Part shown: positions 47,367 through 59,626 of the stretch, piece after piece
Layout: each line of letters begins with the position of its first letter
Position numbering within the stretch: the stretch's first letter is position 1
Translations under genes and position numbers: made by a program
Assembly (NCBI GenBank): GCA_024349245.1
Contig: JALDNG010001365.1
Coordinates: 1 to 64,000, forward strand
Direction of reading: 5' to 3'
Length of the DNA stretch: 64,000 nucleotides
Source of the DNA: Neodontobutis hainanensis
Taxonomy: Eukaryota; Chordata; Actinopteri; Gobiiformes; Odontobutidae
The notes under the pieces: generated by a model
Database searches by the model: none
What the model was told of the DNA's origin: nothing
Seen by the model: the letters and a program-made list of their open reading frames with translations, nothing else

Positions 47367-49512
47367 TCAAACATTATAGATCTGAGGGTTTTCATAGCTA
47401 CCAAAGGCTTCAAGGGCTTGGTTAAAGTTATCTAAAAACTTTTGGGCAAATGATATTAGGGGTTGACCCAACTCTGGGTAATGAAAGCGTCCTGGGGCTC
47501 GTCGTAATCTTTCGGATTTTCTCACAGTTGGTGTGTCAGAGATTGACTCACTTGTCTGCATAGTTTGTTGATTAGTAACATTTTGTTCTTGCTCCATATC
47601 AGCAACATCTGGGTCGCTTTTCTCTTGACTAAAATGATCTCCTTCAGTGTCATTTGAACAAGATTTCTCTTCAAGCTGTTTATTTCCATCTTGAATATCT
47701 TGATCCTCCTCGTCTCCACCCAAGTTGGTCTCAACTATTGCAACTGGAGGTGGCAAAAAATCATGCAGTGGGGATGATAAACTCGAGACCACTTGGTCTG
47801 TTGCTTCCATTTGCACATCTGGAGAGTTCGGTTCTGTGTCACAATTCTTAATGAATGTTTCGGTTGAATTTGGGGATGTCCGGAAATTAATTCAAATTCC
47901 TCCTCTGAGTCCGACATTTCAATGTCCTGAGTATTAGTTGGGCTTTGTCGGGTTTTAGGGCGATGTAGTGCCTTGGGTTTAGTTTCGTCTTCAATGTCTG
48001 AGAGATTTCCGCACGCAAGCAAAAAGGTCGCGATGGAGAGTTCTAGTGGGACCATCGCCTTTCTCTGGTTGGACAACATACACCGGTATATTTTCTTTTG
48101 TTTTATAACACGGTACACATTGGGCTCCCATTTGTCAGCAAGTTTATGCTTGTTGCGCAAACGGACATTTTTGACTAAAACCCTGTCGCCAACTTGGAGT
48201 GTGGACTCTCGAACTTTCTGATCAAATCTGTTTTTGTTTCTTTTGCTACTTTTTGGAGTTTTGAGAGCTATCTGGTAGCTTTCCTCTAACTTAACTTTCA
48301 GATTACGGACATATTGAGAATGGGAGGTCATTGTGTCTCCTACAACTGGCAACCCAAAGGCAAGATCAACTGGTAACTTGGGCTACGACCAAACATTAAC
48401 TCATAAGGGCTAAAGCCAGTGACCTCATTTTTGGAACAGTTATAGGCGTGTGTGAGAGGTTTAACAAAATCACGCCAATGGACCTTTGATCGTCTCTCAG
48501 AGTACCTAACATACTAAGGAGAGTGCGATTAAATCGCTCAACAGGGTTTCCTCTTGGGTGATATGGGCTGGTTCTCACCTTTTGATCCCTGTCATGGCAC
48601 ATAGCTCCTTTATCACATGCGATTCAAAATCCCTCCCTTGGTCGCTATGAAGGCGTTCTGGAAACCCATAGTGCACCAAGAAGTTTTCCCACAGATTTTT
48701 CTAACTGTACTAGCCTTTTGATCTCGAGTGGGCAAGGAGACTGCATATCTTGTAAAATGGTCTGTGATGACCAACACATCTTTTGTGTTTTTACTATCAG
48801 GCTCAATAGAAAGAAAATCCATGCAGACCAATTCCATTGGTCGCGTAGTTTTGATGTTAACTAAAGGAGCTGCCTTTTCAGGCATGGACTTTCTCCTAAC
48901 ACAACGCCCACAGTTTTTGATTTTGTTTTCAATGTCAGTCCCCATTTTAGGCCAATAGAACCTTGATCTTATTAGTTCATGTGTCCTCTCCCACCCCATG
49001 TGGCCCATATCGTCATGGAGTAGCTTTAGAACAGTGGATCTCAGGGAAACAGGAAGTACAAGCTGGTAAGTTGTCTTAGAGTTGCACTGTCTCTTCCTGA
49101 ACAAAAGGCCATTCCTCAGTTCCAATCGTTTCCATTCTCGCAGCATCAGTTTGATTTCCAATGCTTCAGCCCTGGTGTCACGCGGGGCATCTGTGCATGT
49201 TTCCAGTAGCTGAATGATATGATTTATGTTTGAGTCTGATCTTTGGTGTTCTTCAAGCTCATGTTCAGAAAACAAGGGGACAGCTGCTTGACCAGATGTC
49301 TCTGCATCACTGTACGCATCTGGAATAGCATCTGCATTCATGGCCAAGGACTCAACCAGAATGACATGAGGTGAGTTTTTGTTTTCCTCATTGACAAGAT
49401 GCTTATGACATACTGCTGCCACAGTGTCAGAACACATGTCATTTGAGTTTTGTGGGTATCCGAGGAGACGTGAAGTGAGTTGGTTTATCCGGTCTTCCTC
49501 TTCCAATGTCAC
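47367..49512 (-). pseudogene. pol: Gypsy integrase and C-terminal extension
   Basis: 48,613-49,512: HHCC finger (HDDMGHMGWERTHELI ... CGRCVRRK), then the core start MDFLSIEP with the first Asp and ITDHFTRYAV. A frame break follows. 48,396-48,602 has YHPRGNPVERFNRTL with the catalytic Glu; the middle Asp segment (SDQG-type) falls in the broken stretch near 48,630. 47,735-48,352 and 47,367-47,816 hold the C-terminal domain (QVGDRVLVKNV, KWEPNVYRVI) and an acidic tail with RKSERLRRAPGRF, ending 48 bp before the LTR. I see no chromodomain. Separate frames mean it is not functional as read. Confidence 0.85.
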
Positions 49513-51290
49513 ACAATCTGCAGCCAGCGTCTGATGGGGCCTCCTTGATAGGCCATCGGCATCCTGATTAGCTTTTCCAGCTCTATATTTGATTTGAAAA
49601 TTAAAGGTGGAGAGTGCTGCTAACCAGCGATAGCTCGCTGCATCAAGCTTTGCTGTGGTCAGAATATAAGTGAGTGGATTATTATCCGTTATGACTGTGA
49701 ACTTCGTTACCGTAGAGATAGTCGTGGAATTTTTCGACTATGGACCATTTCAGAGCTAGAAATTCTAGCTTGTGAGCTGGATATCTAGACTCGCTTGGTG
49801 TCAGCCCTCTACTTGCATAGGCAATGACACGCATGTTTCCATCTTGCTCCTGATACAGAGCAGCACCTAAGCCTGTTGTGCTAGCGTCAGTGTGCAAAAC
49901 ATACTGGAGCCTAGGGTTGGCAAACCCTAATATAGGAGATGATGTTAGTTTCTGTTTGATGCATTCAAAGGCAGACTGACAAGCCTGTGTCCATCTGTTG
50001 GCAAACAGTTCACGGGGGTTGTAATATTTGGAAGGGTTTCCCTTTTTCTGACCTTTCTGACAGGTGGGTAGCCGCATGTAAGATCATTTAGGGGCCGGAC
50101 TATCTTTGAATAATCTTTAACAAATCGGCGATAGTAACCGGTGAAACCTAAAAAGGACTTGAGCTGCTTTAAGTTCTGAGGTGCAGGCCAGGTCTTGATA
50201 GCCGCTACCTTTTCAGGGTCAGTTTCTACCCCATTTTTGAGACAATATGGCCCAAATATTTTACAGATGTCTGGAAAACGGCATTTTGAGGGGATAACTT
50301 TAAGCCATATTCGAAGACGATCCAAAACACGTTTTAGCCTCTGTTCATGTTGCTCTAGGGTACTTGAGAAAACAATCAAATCGTCTAAGAAGACGAGCAC
50401 TTCCCGGAGATTAATGTCTCCCATGCACCGCTCCATTAACCTCTGAAATGTGCTAGAGCGTTGGTGATGCCCTGAGGCATTCGATTGAACTCATAAAACC
50501 CCAGAGGGCAAACAAACGCTGTTTTAGGCTTGTCCTCTTCCTCCATCTCTATCTGGTAATAGCCTGACTTTAAGTCCATGACAGAGAACCAGTTTGAACC
50601 AGACAGAGCTGAGAAGGTCTCTTCAAGATTTGGCAGCGTAGGCGTCTTTGATTGTTTGGACATTGATCTTACGGTAGTCCACGCCAAAGCGAACCGCCAG
50701 TCTTTTTCTTAACTACAACAATGGGGGATGAATAAGGGGATTCTGATGGCCTTATAACCCCGGCATCAAGAAGCATTTTGAGGTGTTTCCTAACTGCTTC
50801 GTAGTCATTGGGATGAATAGGTCTCGATCTTTGTTTTATTGGTGTCTCATCTTTGAGCTTTATTTTGTGTTTTACTTTAGTGGCATGGCCAAAGTCAAGA
50901 TCGTGACACGCAAAAACATCACTGTAGGCTCTTAGACTCTGTGTGATCCTACTTTTCCATTCCTCAGGCAGAGGGGAGTCTCCAAAATCAAATGCTAACC
51001 GCTCCTTAGGAGTTGAACTGGGGAAATCTGCGGATAGGCTACAACAACCTGCTGAGTTGGTGTCAGACAAACTCTGAATGTCATAAACTTGCTCTGCAAT
51101 GTGCAGTTCGGCAAGAACGCAGTTGCTAGGAAGCATAATGTCATGATCTGTTTCGTTTCGGATCCAAACATGATGTTTGTATGGGCTTTGACTTGGCAGT
51201 GTGATCAGGCAGCAATCAACAAAAATTCCACCTGGAAGGGCTGAGGTAGTTGGCTGCTCAACTATTGCCCATTTGTCTGTAAGTGGAGAA
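49513..51290 (-). pseudogene. pol: Gypsy reverse transcriptase and RNase H
   Basis: The 5' part is within 50,669-51,316: KTKVKHKIKLKDETPIKQ-type lead-in, then VIRPSESPYSSPIVVVKKK. Next 50,436-50,687: FSALSGSNWFSVMDLKSGYY, FVCPLGFYEFNRMPQGITNA. Then 49,945-50,436: VLVFLDDLIVFSSTLEQHEQ with the FLDD active site, and FLGFTGYYRRFVKDYSKI. Then RNase H in 49,682-50,077: YVLHTDASTTGLGAALYQ (Asp) and YPAHKLEFLALKWSI (Glu). The four frames are not continuous, so there are at least three breaks. Order and motifs are those of Ty3/gypsy Pol. Confidence 0.9.
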
Positions 51291-51780
51291 CTTAGGTGGG
51301 CCAAGCTTTGAGACACACCTTTTCATGAGCTGAGATGATGCGTGGTATGTTGCCCCTCAGTGTCATTAGGCCAAGTTTCCCTGTACTTTTTGTTTCATAT
51401 CTGTGCTGAAGGATGCTCAAAATCTGACTATAGCCATAGACAGAAGACAAATTAGTATTGTCTATACAATGTTCTTCATATAGCACATCAAGAGCATTTG
51501 TACCAATTAAAATGGGCAAATCTAAGCTGGATCGTAAATCTGGGACAATTAAAGCTAATGTAGAGATTTGAGGCTCTGACTCAATGAACTCTTTTGGAAA
51601 GCTAATCTGAACTTCTACATAGCCAACATAAGGTACAGCTTGTCCATTTGCATCCTCAACATCTAAGTCACTGATAGGTTGAATAGGAAGATCAGACAGG
51701 TGACTCTGGTAAAAGAATGTGAAATAGTCGTGACCTGTGATCCGAATCTAACAAGGAATTGCAACTCACTCCAGCTATGT
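51291..51780 (-). pseudogene. pro: Gypsy protease region
   Basis: 51,292-51,519 (MPILIGTNALDVLYEEHC) matches the C-terminal half of the aspartic protease domain of this gypsy group. Upstream, LLDSD is read where the active-site LLDSG is expected, with QVTT in the next frame, so the active site is frameshifted at about 51,740-51,755. Confidence 0.7.
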
Positions 51781-51939
51781 TTATATTAGCTATGCATTTC
51801 CGGCCAATTAAGCCTTTTGGAAAGCTAGAATGGCGCTTACTTGTTAGTGTGTGCAAAGATGGCTTGTTTTTTAGTGTGGGACTGGTTTCATTGTTGGTGC
51901 CAGTTTGTCCCTCAACTGGACCAGAATTTAGTTTAAATC

Positions 51940-52146
51940 AGGTTTACATTGGTCCTCCCAAGCTTTTTGCTTTGCTTTAAGCTCTTTGCGTTTACCTTCA
52001 ACAACACTGGGTTTTGGCTCATTGTCGCAGGAGGGAGCTATATGGCCATCCTCGCCACAGTTGAAACAGTACCAGGGGCGGGGCTTTTGGTTTCTTCTAC
52101 CAAAGCCGTCGCTGTTTGACTGAGAGTTCTGTGTATCTGTCTCCTT
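51940..52146 (-). pseudogene. gag: Gypsy gag C-terminus (zinc knuckle), truncated
   Basis: The minus strand reads FGRRNQKPRPWYCFNCGEDG, then HIAPSCDNEPKPSV: one CCHC knuckle (C-x2-C-x4-H-x4-C) at about 52,024-52,070. It then has a lysine-rich tail, KRKELKAKQKAW. The gene is cut off at 52,146 by the junction with TE2. Confidence 0.8.
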
Positions 52147-52157
52147 TGGCGTTGTTT

Positions 52158-53300
52158 CTTATTATTTTTATTTTTGTAAAATGTGTTTTCTGAAGACATG
52201 CACAATAACCTAACCCTAAGACATACACAGTACCTGGAAGTGTCACAAACCATTTTGAGTATATAGAAAAATGCCTGTATTTGTATCTGTTTGCCGAATT
52301 TATCACCACTGATACAGTCTGAACTGTATGATAATGTCATGCAACTTAATTTATATGGAAAGATCATTCAGGGGTGGCTAGTTCAGTTCTAGTTTTTTTT
52401 TTAAGCATAAAACATTTTTAAAGCATGTATTTAATATCTGTATACTATACTCCATATATATATATATATATTTTAAGGTGGCTGGAATAACAATCCTAAT
52501 GCCAGCCAGTTCAAGTACATCTTCAGGAAGCTGATGGCCCGGTGTGGGGTTGTTAAACCATGCAGGCAATGTGACAGCACAGGATGACACAGAGTCCCTC
52601 CCAGCTGTCATTGTCACCTTTACAAGCCTGTCAGCTGTAGATATGTCCTCTGCAACAAATAAATAAATAGACTTTTGTGTAATTATTCCATATTTTGTGT
52701 AGTAATTCTATATCAGAACCCTGATATACAATCCAAATAGTCTACAAGAAACTTCAGAGTGTTACCAAGAGGTTACCACACAGTAAGCCTTTATTATGCA
52801 TGTCTATCTTTTGGGTAACCAAAAGTCCTATGGGGAGTTTTGATAGGGCATTTTACAAAACGCATGAGCATACCGTGGCAAATCAGTGGTCTAAAGTACT
52901 CATATTTCATTATATATTGATCTGCTTTTGTACACAGCTTTACAAGACCTGGTGCTTGGGCTCAGTTGTGTTTCTAAAGTCATATCAAGAGACCTAGAAG
53001 CTGAAATGTGGTCAGTTGAGATGCTTGTTATCCAGCAGAAAGAAAAAACAATATTCTAGCCTCTATAACTCTGTGCAAGTACTTCACATAATTATTCTGA
53101 TTCTTTCCTAAGAAACTACAGGGTCTCAGTTTTCTAAAGAGGTCAGGCATTTGATGGTAGGCAAAAATGGCTGGGAACAGTGATCTCTGAAGTAGGCGCA
53201 GTGCAATGTCAAGGGGAAAAGCCTAGTAAATGGCCCAATCCTCAAGAAGTTAAAATAAACGTAATAATTCAAATTATCTTATTATAATAACATTATAAAA

Positions 53301-53339
<39 letters not shown>

Positions 53340-53653
53340 TTCCTTGGGCGTGTGTATATTCATTGCATCTCTATGTTCTGTTCAATGTTATTTTCTTATG
53401 GAAGTCCATGGTTATAATTATTCATAAGTATGCAGTGTCATAAGTATATCTTTGACGTTTATAAAAAACTAAACTGTTTAAAAATCGGTAGAAAATTTAG
53501 CAAGTTATGGTTATTTAAAAAGTACATGCACCATTAAAACACAATGTTACGAGTGAGCAAGCTGCCTGTGACAAGATGGCCGCCAGTTGCGGACGTCAAC
53601 CTCCATTGGCCAACAGCGGACGAGACATCTAGCCTTTCTTATGTATGTCTATG
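52158..53653. mobile_element. Transposon copy TE2, left end missing
   Basis: About 1.5 kb matching TE1 from 42,457 to its right terminal repeat. It is followed by the same ATTCTCAC (53,654-53,661). The shared flank shows it was copied by segmental duplication, not by a new insertion. Confidence 0.9.
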
Positions 53654-54550
53654 ATTCTCACAATATATCTTTGAAGCTAATGTTTTGCTAGCATAAACGT
53701 ATTTAACGAAGGAGCCTTTATGCACTTTCGCTGACCTTTCGGCTACAGATAAAAACAGACAGGTTTCCCATTCTCCTCAGAGAATAAATAGAAAGTGGTC
53801 ATTTTTGCAGAATTTTACACCTTGTGTCTACTTTTCTCTGTCACAGAGTTATTTTTACAGCAAAAGACAAAAGAATAAAACAAACTTACCATTTATGGGA
53901 CCAGATGGTGCACTGCTGCCCTCTGCTGTTCAGTCCTGGGAGTCAGTGTTGTGTTGTGTTCTCTACTATTACTAAAACACTGCGACCACAGTGGACAAAA
54001 TAGAAATAGCAGTTACCTGGATTTAAAACGATAGAAAATTTTCTTTTTTCCATCCCTGTATCAGATTTCACTTTCTCCCAAAAGCAGCTGAGGGACCTCC
54101 CTGCTTCTTTTTATTTAAAAATATCAAACTGTAGTTAGTTAGCTTAGCATTAGCTTAGCCACATACTGCATTTATCTCTGCTTTGTAAAACATTACATTA
54201 TTGAATTGACAGAATTTATTGGGTTTCACGTTGCCTCCATTTTCTCTGTTGCAGTTATTCTGTAATAAAAGACACATTCAGCAGATATTAATCTTCCTGG
54301 AGCATTTATGACACGCCAGTGTCGACCAATGGCAGCGCACTCTTTTCAATGTAATGTTCAATGTTCACAGCTGTACCCAAAGTACAAACATGTCACAAAT
54401 GCTAAAAATTAAGTTTGCTAGGAAAAATAAACAATACATGAGATTTTTTAATGCAAACAAGTGCAGATTTGAGGATGACTCTCTTCAGTTTGGGCTCTAG
54501 GGTTCCTCTGTGAGTCTTTAAAACTCTGTCTTCATTTGTTCTTTATTTAG

Positions 54551-54739
54551 GTTTGATTAGTTCTATCGATGTTGAGTCTGTGTCCTTTATAACGTTTACA
54601 AAGATGGATTACCAGTGCTCGAGGGCACAAACCATCAGTTTAAACAAACCTCTGCCGACACACTCAGAGTCAGATCAGGGTTTTTACTCATGTGGGACCA
54701 ACACAAAAGCACAATCTAAGTAAAGACTGAGGGTAACAG
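54551..54739 (+). pseudogene. Broken Ig-domain exon, copy U2
   Basis: 189 bp, same acceptor, donor, frameshift and TAA as U1. Confidence 0.75.
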
Positions 54740-54904
54740 GTCAGGATATCAGAGCAAAGAAAACAAATACTTTTAATATAAAGATTACATTTGACATTTG
54801 CTTTTTTAATTTGGTCTCCTACACAACAAAGCTTAATGTTAAAATATAAAAACCCTTGAAATAAAATGGCAATAAGCTTAGAAATAACATTTGTACTTTT
54901 ATAA

Positions 54905-55070
54905 GGTGTGTCTGTGTTGTTCTGTGTGTCCTGCAGGGGGCGCTGTGTCCTCAGACTTTTAGGTTTCTGCAGCACACTGTACACGGTGTTGACTTGATGT
55001 GAGAGATCCATCTGTGAGTTTGAAGCCTCTTGTGGTGGTTTCTCTCGTTTCTTCACAGCGAGAGCCTTTA
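54905..55070 (-). pseudogene. Possible receptor tail exon (ITSM-like), U2
   Basis: Same NTVYSVLQKPK frame as U0 and U1 (motif codons 54,967-54,984). Here it is open within a 250-codon minus frame that also runs through the hAT-like terminus. Confidence 0.35.
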
Positions 55071-55080
55071 ACTTTGTCCC

Positions 55081-55255
55081 CAGGGACGGATTGGCAATCG
55101 GGAATACCGGGAACAATCCCGAGCGGCCGGTCCATTTCAGGCCGAATCGGCCGGTGGTCAAATTTTTATTATTATTTTTATTATTATTATTTATTTTATA
55201 TGATACGCTACCGTGCCGGCCTGTGGCCGGCCGCTCAACTGCAGCAGACGCAGCT
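55081..55255 (+). mobile_element. hAT-like terminus, copy in U2
   Basis: CAGGGACGGATTGG start, GC-rich segment and (TTA)n as at 45,378, with small indels. Confidence 0.5.
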
Positions 55256-55898
55256 GGGAACACATGACAGTGCCATTTAGAGCTCCAAAAGACCAGGTTT
55301 TGGCCAAATGCAGCTGCTACATGGCTCTGCTCAGACACAGGCACAATACACTGGAATGTGGGTTCTAAGCTTGAGTATTGCAAACTAACTAAAAGTCCAA
55401 TTGCATTCAAACCAGCTGTGCCTTGTAGGGCCAGGGCCAAGCTACAAGAGGCACTTGGAATTTCCCCTCCATCACCTTCGGTTCAAAAGTAATGCCAGTT
55501 TTGTTTTATTGCTTTAAAATGCTTTTCAGCTCGAGAGAAGGCCATTTTTGACCTTTTCACACGAAACACCTAAAACCTTGCCCAAAGGGCCCAGACACAA
55601 GCATTTCCACTGGGAACACATGACAGTGCCATTTAGAGCTCCAAAGAACAGGTTTTGGCCAAATGCAGCTGCTAAATTGGCTCTGCTCAGACACAGGCAC
55701 AATACACTGGAATGTGGGTTCTAAGCTTGAGTATTGCAAACTAACTAAAAGTCCAATTGCATTCAAACCAGCTGTGCCTTGTAGGGCCAGGGCCAAGCTA
55801 CAAGAGGCACTTGGAATTTCCCCTCCATCACCTTCGATTCAAAAGTAATGCCAGTTTTGTTTTATTGCTTTAAAATGCTTTTCAGCTCGAGAGAAGGC
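55256..55898 (+). repeat. ~355-bp tandem repeat, about 1.8 copies
   Basis: 'gggaacacat' at 55,256 and 55,612 (period 356). The second copy stops at 'gagagaaggc' where the inverted unit U3 begins. Confidence 0.9.
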
Positions 55899-56125
55899 CA
55901 GAAACCTAAAAGAGGACACAGCGCCCCCTGCAGGACACACAGAACAACACAGACACACCTTATAAAAGTACAAATGTTATTTCTAAGCTTATTGCCATTT
56001 TATTTCAAGGGTTTTTATATTTTAACATTAAGCTTTGTTGTGTAGGAGACCAAATTAAAAAAGCAAATGTCAAATGTAATCTTTATATTAAAAAGTATTT
56101 GTTTTCTTTGCTCTGATATCCTGAC

Positions 56126-56314
56126 CTGTTACCCTCAGTCTTTACTTAGATTGTGCTTTTGTGTTGGTCCCACATGAGTAAAAACCCTGATCTGACTCTG
56201 AGTGTGTCGGCAGAGGTTTGTTTAAACTGATGGTTTGTGCCCTCGAGCACTGGTAATCCATCTTTGTAAGCGTTATAAAGGACACAGACTCAACATCGAT
56301 AGAACTAATCAAAC
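56126..56314 (-). pseudogene. Broken Ig-domain exon, copy U3
   Basis: 189-bp inverted copy with the same lesions as U1 and U2, plus one substitution in the 'acgttta' segment (gcgtta here on the plus strand). Confidence 0.75.
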
Positions 56315-57211
56315 CTAAATAAAGAACAAATGAAGACAGAGTTTTAAAGACTCACAGAGGAACCCTAGAGCCCAAACTGAAGAGAGTCATCCTCAAATCT
56401 GCACTTGTTTGCATTAAAAAATCTCATGTATTGTTTATTTTTCCTAGCAAACTTAATTTTTAGCATTTGTGACATGTTTGTACTTTGGGTACAGCTGTGA
56501 ACATTGAACATTACATTGAAAAGAGTGCGCTGCCATTGGTCGACACTGGCGTGTCATAAATGCTCCAGGAAGATTAATATCTGCTGAATGTGTCTTTTAT
56601 TACAGAATAACTGCAACAGAGAAAATGGAGGCAACGTGAAACCCAATAAATTCTGTCAATTCAATAATGTAATGTTTTACAAAGCAGAGATAAATGCAGT
56701 ATGTGGCTAAGCTAATGCTAAGCTAACTAACTACAGTTTGATATTTTTAAATAAAAAGAAGCAGGAGGTCCCTCAGCTGCTTTTGGGAGAAAGTGAAATC
56801 TGATACAGGGATGGAAAAAAGAAAATTTTCTATCGTTTTAAATCCAGGTAACTGCTATTTCTATTTTGTCCACTGTGGTCGCAGTGTTTTAGTAATAGTA
56901 GAGAACACAACACAACACTGACTCCCAGGACTGAACAGCAGAGGGCAGCAGTGCACCATCTGGTCCCATAAATGGTAAGTTTGTTTTATTCTTTTGTCTT
57001 TTGCTGTAAAAATAACTCTGTGACAGAGAAAAGTAGACACAAGGTGTAAAATTCTGCAAAAAATGACCACTTTCTATTTATTCTCTGAGGAGAATGGGAA
57101 ACCTGTCTGTTTTTATCTGTAGCCGAAAGGTCAGCGAAAGTGCATAAAGGCTCCTTCGTTAAATACGTTTATGCTAGCAAAACATTAGCTTCAAAGATAT
57201 ATTGTGAGAAT

Positions 57212-59127
57212 CATAGACATACATAAGAAAGGCTAGATGTCTCGTCGCTGTTGGCCAATGGAGGTTGGCGTCCGCAACTGGCGGCCATCTTGTCACAGGC
57301 AGCTTGCTCACTCGTAACATTGTGTTTTAATGGTGCATGTACTTTTAAATAACCATAACTTGCTAAATTTTCTACCGATTTTTAAACAGTTTAGTTTTTA
57401 TAAGCGTCAAAGATATACTTATGACACTGCATACTTATGAATAATTATAACCATGGACTTCCATAAGAAAATAACATTGAACAGAACATAGAGATGCAAT
57501 GAATATACACGCCAAGGAATGAATATATATATATATATATATATATATACACTTTTATAATGTTATTATAATAAGATAATTTGAATTATTACGTTTATTT
57601 TAACTTCTTGAGGATTGGGCCATTTACTAGGCTTTTCCCTTGACATTGCACTGCGCCTACTTCAGAGATCACTGTTCCCAGCCATTTTTGCCTACCATCA
57701 AATGCCTGACCTCTTTAGAAAACTGAGACCCTGTAGTTTCTTAGGAAAGAATCAGAATAATTATGTGAAGTACTTGCACAGAGTTATAGAGGCTAGAATA
57801 TTGTTTTTCTTTCTGCTGGATAACAAGCATCTCAACTGACCACATTTCAGCTTCTAGGTCTCTTGATATGACTTTAGAAACACAACTGAGCCCAAGCACC
57901 AGGTCTTGTAAAGCTGTGTACAAAAGCAGATCAATATATAATGAAATATGAGTACTTTAGACCACTGATTTGCCACGGTATGCTCATGCGTTTTGTAAAA
58001 TGCCCTATCAAAACTCCCCATAGGACTTTTGGTTACCCAAAAGATAGACATGCATAATAAAGGCTTACTGTGTGGTAACCTCTTGGTAACACTCTGAAGT
58101 TTCTTGTAGACTATTTGGATTGTATATCAGGGTTCTGATATAGAATTACTACACAAAATATGGAATAATTACACAAAAGTCTATTTATTTATTTGTTGCA
58201 GAGGACATATCTACAGCTGACAGGCTTGTAGAGGTGACAATGACAGCTGGGAGGGACTCTGTGTCATCCTGTGCTGTCACATTGCCTGCATGGTTTAACA
58301 ACCCCACACCGGGCCATCAGCTTCCTGAAGATGTACTTGAACTGGCTGGCATTAGGATTGTTATTCCAGCCACCTTAAAATATATATATATATATATGGA
58401 GTATAGTATACAGATATTAAATACATGCTTTAAAAATGTTTTATGCTTAAAAAAAAACTAGAACTGAACTAGCCACCCCTGAATGATCTTTCCATATAAA
58501 TTAAGTTGCATGACATTATCATACAGTTCAGACTGTATCAGTGGTGATAAATTCGGCAAACAGATACAAATACAGGTTATTTTCTATATACTCAAAATGG
58601 TTTGTGACACTTCCAGGTACTGTGTATGTCTTAGGGTTAGGGTTATTGTGCATGTCTTCAGAAAACACATTTTACAAAAAATAAAAATAATAAGATGTTT
58701 TTAACAAACCAAACCGATTGGAAATCATGTGCAACTTAAGTTACATTGAAAAGAAAGAGCAATTCTGCCTCTCCCACTGATGTAAAATTGCTGGGTAGCA
58801 GCTCAACTGTAACTACTAACGTTAGGTCTCATTCAAAGCCAGCTAATAACTACAACCACATTCACAATGACTGTAATATAGATAAAAAAATTGGTTGTCA
58901 TAAAATCGTTATTGGTGTCAGTAAAACTATAACTGAACAGCTCGATGGTGGTCTCAGCCTTGATAACTTGCACAAGTAACGTTAGCCGTGATACACAACT
59001 ATGCTGCACGATTAAGTCGTCTTTCAAAAGAAAAGCTGCAATTTCAACATGTTCACGCATCCAGAATTATAGCCACATTATTAACGTTTGTAAGAAATCA
59101 AACATTTTGTAAATCCGTCAAGATTTC
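57212..59127. mobile_element. Transposon copy TE3 (inverted), right end missing
   Basis: Starts with the intact 32-bp terminal repeat after GTGAGAAT (57,204-57,211, the reverse complement of ATTCTCAC). It stops short of the other terminus at the junction with U4. Same internal frames as TE1. Confidence 0.9.
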
Positions 59128-59626
59128 AGGATGACTCTCTTCAGTTTGGGCTCTAGGGTTCCTCTGTGAGTCTTTAAAACTCTGTCTTCATTTGTTCTTT
59201 ATTTAGGTTTGATTAGTTCTATCGATGTTGAGTCTGTGTCCTTTATAACGCGTTTACAAAGATGGATTACCAGTGCTCGAGGGCACAAACCATCAGTTTA
59301 AACAAACCTCTGCCGACACACTCAGAGTCAGATCAGGGTTTTTACTCATGTGGGACCAACACAAAAGCACAATCTAAGTAAAGACTGAGGGTAACAGGTC
59401 AGGATACCAGAGCAAAGAAAACAAATACTTTTTAATATAAAGATTACATTTGACATTTGCTTTTTAATTTGGTCTCCTACACAACAAAGCTTAATGTTAA
59501 AATATAAAAACCCTTGAAATAAAATGGCAATAAGCTTAGAAATAACATTTGTACTTTTATAAGGTGTGTCTGTGTTGTTCTGTGTGTCCTGCAGGGGGCG
59601 CTGTGTCCTCAGACTTTTAGGTTTCT
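59128..59626 (+). repeat. Segmental duplication fragment U4
   Basis: A 0.5-kb plus-oriented piece equal to about 54,474-54,968, with an Ig exon at 59,207-59,397. It is wedged between inverted units U3 and U5. Confidence 0.85.
59207..59397 (+). pseudogene. Broken Ig-domain exon, copy U4
   Basis: As U1 but 191 bp because of an extra 'cg' in 'ataacgcgtttac'. Confidence 0.75.

Larger units (their letters stand above)
46061..52146 (-). mobile_element. Ty3/gypsy LTR retrotransposon, 5'-truncated
   Basis: A 1,259-bp LTR at 46,061-47,319 is followed (reading plus to minus) by a polypurine tract, integrase, RNase H, RT, protease and the nucleocapsid end of gag on the minus strand. The order RT-RNase H-integrase and the FLDD active site identify Ty3/gypsy. 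The 5' LTR and most of gag are missing: at 52,146 it joins transposon copy TE2 directly. Pol has several frameshifts. It is inserted into the 355-bp repeat. Confidence 0.92.
52158..55898 (+). repeat. Segmental duplication unit U2
   Basis: Direct copy of U1 beginning inside the transposon (equivalent to about 42,457) and running through the Ig exon, tail frame, hAT-like terminus (55,081) and 1.8 copies of the 355-bp repeat. It ends at an inversion junction near 55,899. Confidence 0.9.
55899..59127 (-). repeat. Segmental duplication unit U3 (inverted)
   Basis: Reverse complement of the U2 interval from about 54,960 back through the transposon. With U2 it forms a large inverted repeat whose arms (over 2.5 kb) are separated only by about 0.9 kb. 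It ends at about 59,120-59,128 in 'gattt' microhomology. Confidence 0.9.
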
